A stretch of DNA of 64,000 bases from Flavobacterium aquariorum (GTDB lineage Bacteria; Bacteroidota; Bacteroidia; Flavobacteriales; Flavobacteriaceae): contig NZ_QKXH01000001.1 of NCBI RefSeq assembly GCF_003254745.1, positions 496,001 through 560,000 of the forward strand. Reading direction: 5' to 3'. Each line of letters begins with the position of its first letter. Within the stretch, counting starts at the first letter, position 1. Of the stretch, positions 62,010 to 64,000 are shown piece after piece. Made by a program: the position numbers and the translations under genes. The notes under the pieces were generated by a model. That model did no database searches. It worked only from the letters and a program-made list of their open reading frames with translations, and was not told the DNA's origin.

Positions 62010-62055
62010 ACCGCGGATTCGCAGATTGTTTTTTACTAATCAATGAATCCACGGT
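62010..62055. other. Imperfect hairpin between metG and the HAD gene
   Basis: ACCGCGGATTC (62010-62020) pairs with GAATCCACGGT (62045-62055) with one mismatch, and the inner ATTG/CAAT (62025-62028 and 62041-62044) extends it. No T-run follows on either strand, so it may be an intergenic repeat or attenuator rather than a terminator. Confidence 0.4.
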
Positions 62056-62063
62056 TATTGTTA

Positions 62064-64000
62064 TTAATTTATAGTCTCCCCATTCCCAACACCATCCACA
62101 TCTGGATTAACGAAAACCAATTTTCCTTCGGCATTGGTTGTCATCAAAATCATTCCTTGACTCTCTACACCTCGAAGGTTTCTTGGAGCTAAGTTCACGA
62201 GAACGGTTACGCGTTTCCCAACGATATCTTCCGGTTTAAAACTCTCGGCAATTCCTGAAACTATTGTGCGAACATCAATTCCAGTATCCACTTTCAAAAT
62301 CAATAGCTTGTTGGCTTTCGGCATTTTTTCGGCTTCAAGGATTGTTCCCACACGGATATCCATTTTGGCAAAATCCTCAAATTGGATTAAGTCTTTCTGT
62401 GGTTCCGCTTTTTTGTTCTCGGCAATATTTGCAGTTTTAGTCGCTTCCAACTTGTCTATTTGTTTTTGGATTTCCTCGTCTTCAATTTTGGAGAAAAGCA
62501 ATTCAGCTTCCCCAATTTGGTGACCTGCAGGCAATAAATCAGAATTATCAGTTATAGTTTTCCAATTTAAAGGTGATTCAATCTTCAAGATTCTGGATAA
62601 TTTTGTAGCTGTAAATGGTAGGAAAGGCTCACAAAGCGAACTCAAAGCAGCGGCAATTTGCAGGGCAACATACATTTGGGTTTGAACGCGGTCTGGATCC
62701 GTTTTAACCATTTTCCAAGGCTCTTCGTCTGCCAAGTATTTGTTTCCAAGTCTGGCAACATTCATCATTTCGCCCAAAGCTTCTCTAAATCGATATCTTT
62801 CAAGCGAACTTGAAATCACAGCCGGATATGCTTTCAATTCTGTTAAAGTAGCTTCGTCAACTTCTGATAATTCATTTGGTTGAGGAACAATTCCATTGTA
62901 ATATTTATTGGTTAAAACCACCACACGATTAATGAAATTTCCATAAATCGCTACCAATTCATTATTATTTCTCGCCTGAAAATCTTTCCAGGTAAAATCA
63001 TTATCCTTGGTTTCGGGCGCGTTTGATGTCAATGCATAACGTAAAACATCCTGTTGGTTTGGAAATTCTTCCAAGTATTCGTGCAACCAAACTGCCCAGT
63101 TTTTTGAAGTCGACAATTTATTTCCTTCCAAATTCAAAAACTCATTCGCAGGAACATTGTCTGGTAAAATATAGCTTCCTTCGGCTTTTAACATCGCTGG
63201 AAATATAACACAGTGAAAAACAATATTGTCTTTTCCAATGAAATGAACCAGTTTCGTATCTTGATCTTTCCAATATGGTTCCCATTCTTTTCCTTCGCGT
63301 AAAGCCCACTCTTTGGTAGAGGAAATGTAACCAATCGGTGCATCAAACCATACGTATAATTTTTTTCCTTCGGCACCTTCGACAGGAACATCGATTCCCC
63401 AATCCAAGTCACGGGTTACCGCACGAGGCTCTAGTCCACCGTCAATCCAAGATTTTACCTGACCGTAAACATTCGGCTTCCAGTCGTTTTTATGTCCAAC
63501 AAGAATCCATTCATTCAAAAAGTCTGAATAGCGATCCAAAGGCAAAAACCAGTGTTTAGTCGATTTCAAAATTGGCGTTTCTCCTGTAATTGTCGATTTT
63601 GGGTTGATTAAATCGGTTGCGTTTAGCGTAGAACCACATTTTTCGCATTGATCACCATAAGCTTCTTCATTGCCACATTTCGGGCAAGTTCCCACTACAA
63701 AACGATCCGCCAAAAACTGATCTGCTTTGGCATCATACAATTGCTCGGTTACTTCTTCAATAAAATCTCCTTTATCATAAAGTGTTCTAAAAAATTCCGA
63801 AGCGGTATCGTGATGAATTTTTGCCGAAGTTCTGGAGTAATTGTCGAATGAAATTCCGAAATCAGAGAATGACTTTCTAATAATTCCATCATATTTATCA
63901 ATTACTTCCTGTGGAGTAATGCCTTCTTTTTTGGCTTTCATCGAAATGGCAACGCCGTGTTCATCGCTTCCGCAAACAAACAAAACGTCTCTTCCCTGTA
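62064..64000 (-). CDS. metG: Methionine--tRNA ligase (N-terminus beyond window)
   Basis: A class I aminoacyl-tRNA synthetase open from the right window edge to its stop, about 645 codons seen. The first readable residues, [15 protein letters not shown], correspond to the Rossmann core just after the HIGH motif, so only about 40-45 N-terminal residues are missing. It shows a zinc knuckle ([18 protein letters not shown]), the KLSTSKNW form of the KMSKS loop, the anticodon-binding helical domain, and a C-terminal EMAP/Trbp111-type tRNA-binding domain from about 62500 ([40 protein letters not shown]) that dimerises the enzyme. It leads the metG-HAD pair on the minus strand. Confidence 0.97.
   Translation of the reverse strand, partial: QGRDVLFVCGSDEHGVAISMKAKKEGITPQEVIDKYDGIIRKSFSDFGISFDNYSRTSAKIHHDTASEFFRTLYDKGDFIEEVTEQLYDAKADQFLADRFVVGTCPKCGNEEAYGDQCEKCGSTLNATDLINPKSTITGETPILKSTKHWFLPLDRYSDFLNEWILVGHKNDWKPNVYGQVKSWIDGGLEPRAVTRDLDWGIDVPVEGAEGKKLYVWFDAPIGYISSTKEWALREGKEWEPYWKDQDTKLVHFIGKDNIVFHCVIFPAMLKAEGSYILPDNVPANEFLNLEGNKLSTSKNWAVWLHEYLEEFPNQQDVLRYALTSNAPETKDNDFTWKDFQARNNNELVAIYGNFINRVVVLTNKYYNGIVPQPNELSEVDEATLTELKAYPAVISSSLERYRFREALGEMMNVARLGNKYLADEEPWKMVKTDPDRVQTQMYVALQIAAALSSLCEPFLPFTATKLSRILKIESPLNWKTITDNSDLLPAGHQIGEAELLFSKIEDEEIQKQIDKLEATKTANIAENKKAEPQKDLIQFEDFAKMDIRVGTILEAEKMPKANKLLILKVDTGIDVRTIVSGIAESFKPEDIVGKRVTVLVNLAPRNLRGVESQGMILMTTNAEGKLVFVNPDVDGVGNGETIN

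Noticed and set aside
1..64000. tRNA, rRNA, riboswitch or complete insertion sequence
   Set aside because: I looked in the larger gaps and saw no cloverleaf, known riboswitch core or transposase with terminal inverted repeats. A dedicated scan could still find small RNAs.

Overview
The window is an AT-rich chromosomal segment from a member of the Bacteroidota, very probably Flavobacterium or a close relative. The evidence is a gliding/type IX secretion (T9SS) adhesin locus of the sprC-sprD-sprB-sprF kind, promoters of the TTG-N17-20-TAnnTTTG type, and Bacteroidota-specific families (DUF4286, DUF4837, PorP/SprF). No rRNA, tRNA, CRISPR array, complete insertion sequence or prophage was seen. 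Both ends cut through genes: a GNAT/nitrilase fusion at the left and methionyl-tRNA synthetase at the right.

Left part (1-11.7 kb): mostly housekeeping. It holds a short tail-less SSB, a small Cys-rich protein and ferritin, seryl-tRNA synthetase, a secreted TPR protein, DUF4286, rsmA overlapping mgtE, proC, then on the minus strand an acyl-CoA thioesterase, a DoxX-like membrane protein and the DNA polymerase III delta' subunit. Hairpin terminators separate most units.

Central part (12.0-42.6 kb): a surface-adhesin locus, all on the plus strand, opened by a clear Bacteroidota promoter at 12006-12035. Order: a small secreted protein of unknown function, a secreted repetitive (beta-solenoid-like) protein, a T9SS type-B-sorted Ig-like protein (SprC-like), a PorP/SprF barrel fused to a very long Ala/Lys/Asp helix and a SPOR-like end (SprD-like), a 7,386-residue SprB-like adhesin, and SprF. 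There are two consecutive pairs of type-B substrate plus PorP/SprF-family partner. The sprB gene contains an apparently perfect 1,506-bp direct duplication (33990-35495 = 35880-37385) and an older, diverged duplication of about 1.77 kb.

Right part (42.8-53.6 kb): pgk, a lytic transglycosylase with four LysM domains, a DUF4837 lipoprotein, an ElaA-like acetyltransferase, an S41 processing protease behind rnpA (minus strand), then plsC, an acyl-ACP desaturase and an HD-domain hydrolase.

Accessory part (53.6-59.7 kb): an intergenic region with 21-bp repeats, a LOG-family protein, then the least familiar stretch of the window. It holds a cytoplasmic Cys/His hydrolase-like protein (54735-55472), a 504-bp gap with a good promoter reading into a broken open frame, and a 510-residue protein resembling the glutamate-cysteine ligase/amidoligase fold (55977-57509). 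A secreted protein of unknown family and a CAT-like acyltransferase follow on the minus strand. The end (59.7-64 kb) carries an abundant-type OmpA-family porin, a HAD hydrolase and metG.

Function assignments rest on motifs read by eye; no database search was possible. The best candidates for something undescribed are the ligase/hydrolase pair at 54.7-57.5 kb, the SprD-like barrel-helix-SPOR architecture, and the recent block duplication in sprB.
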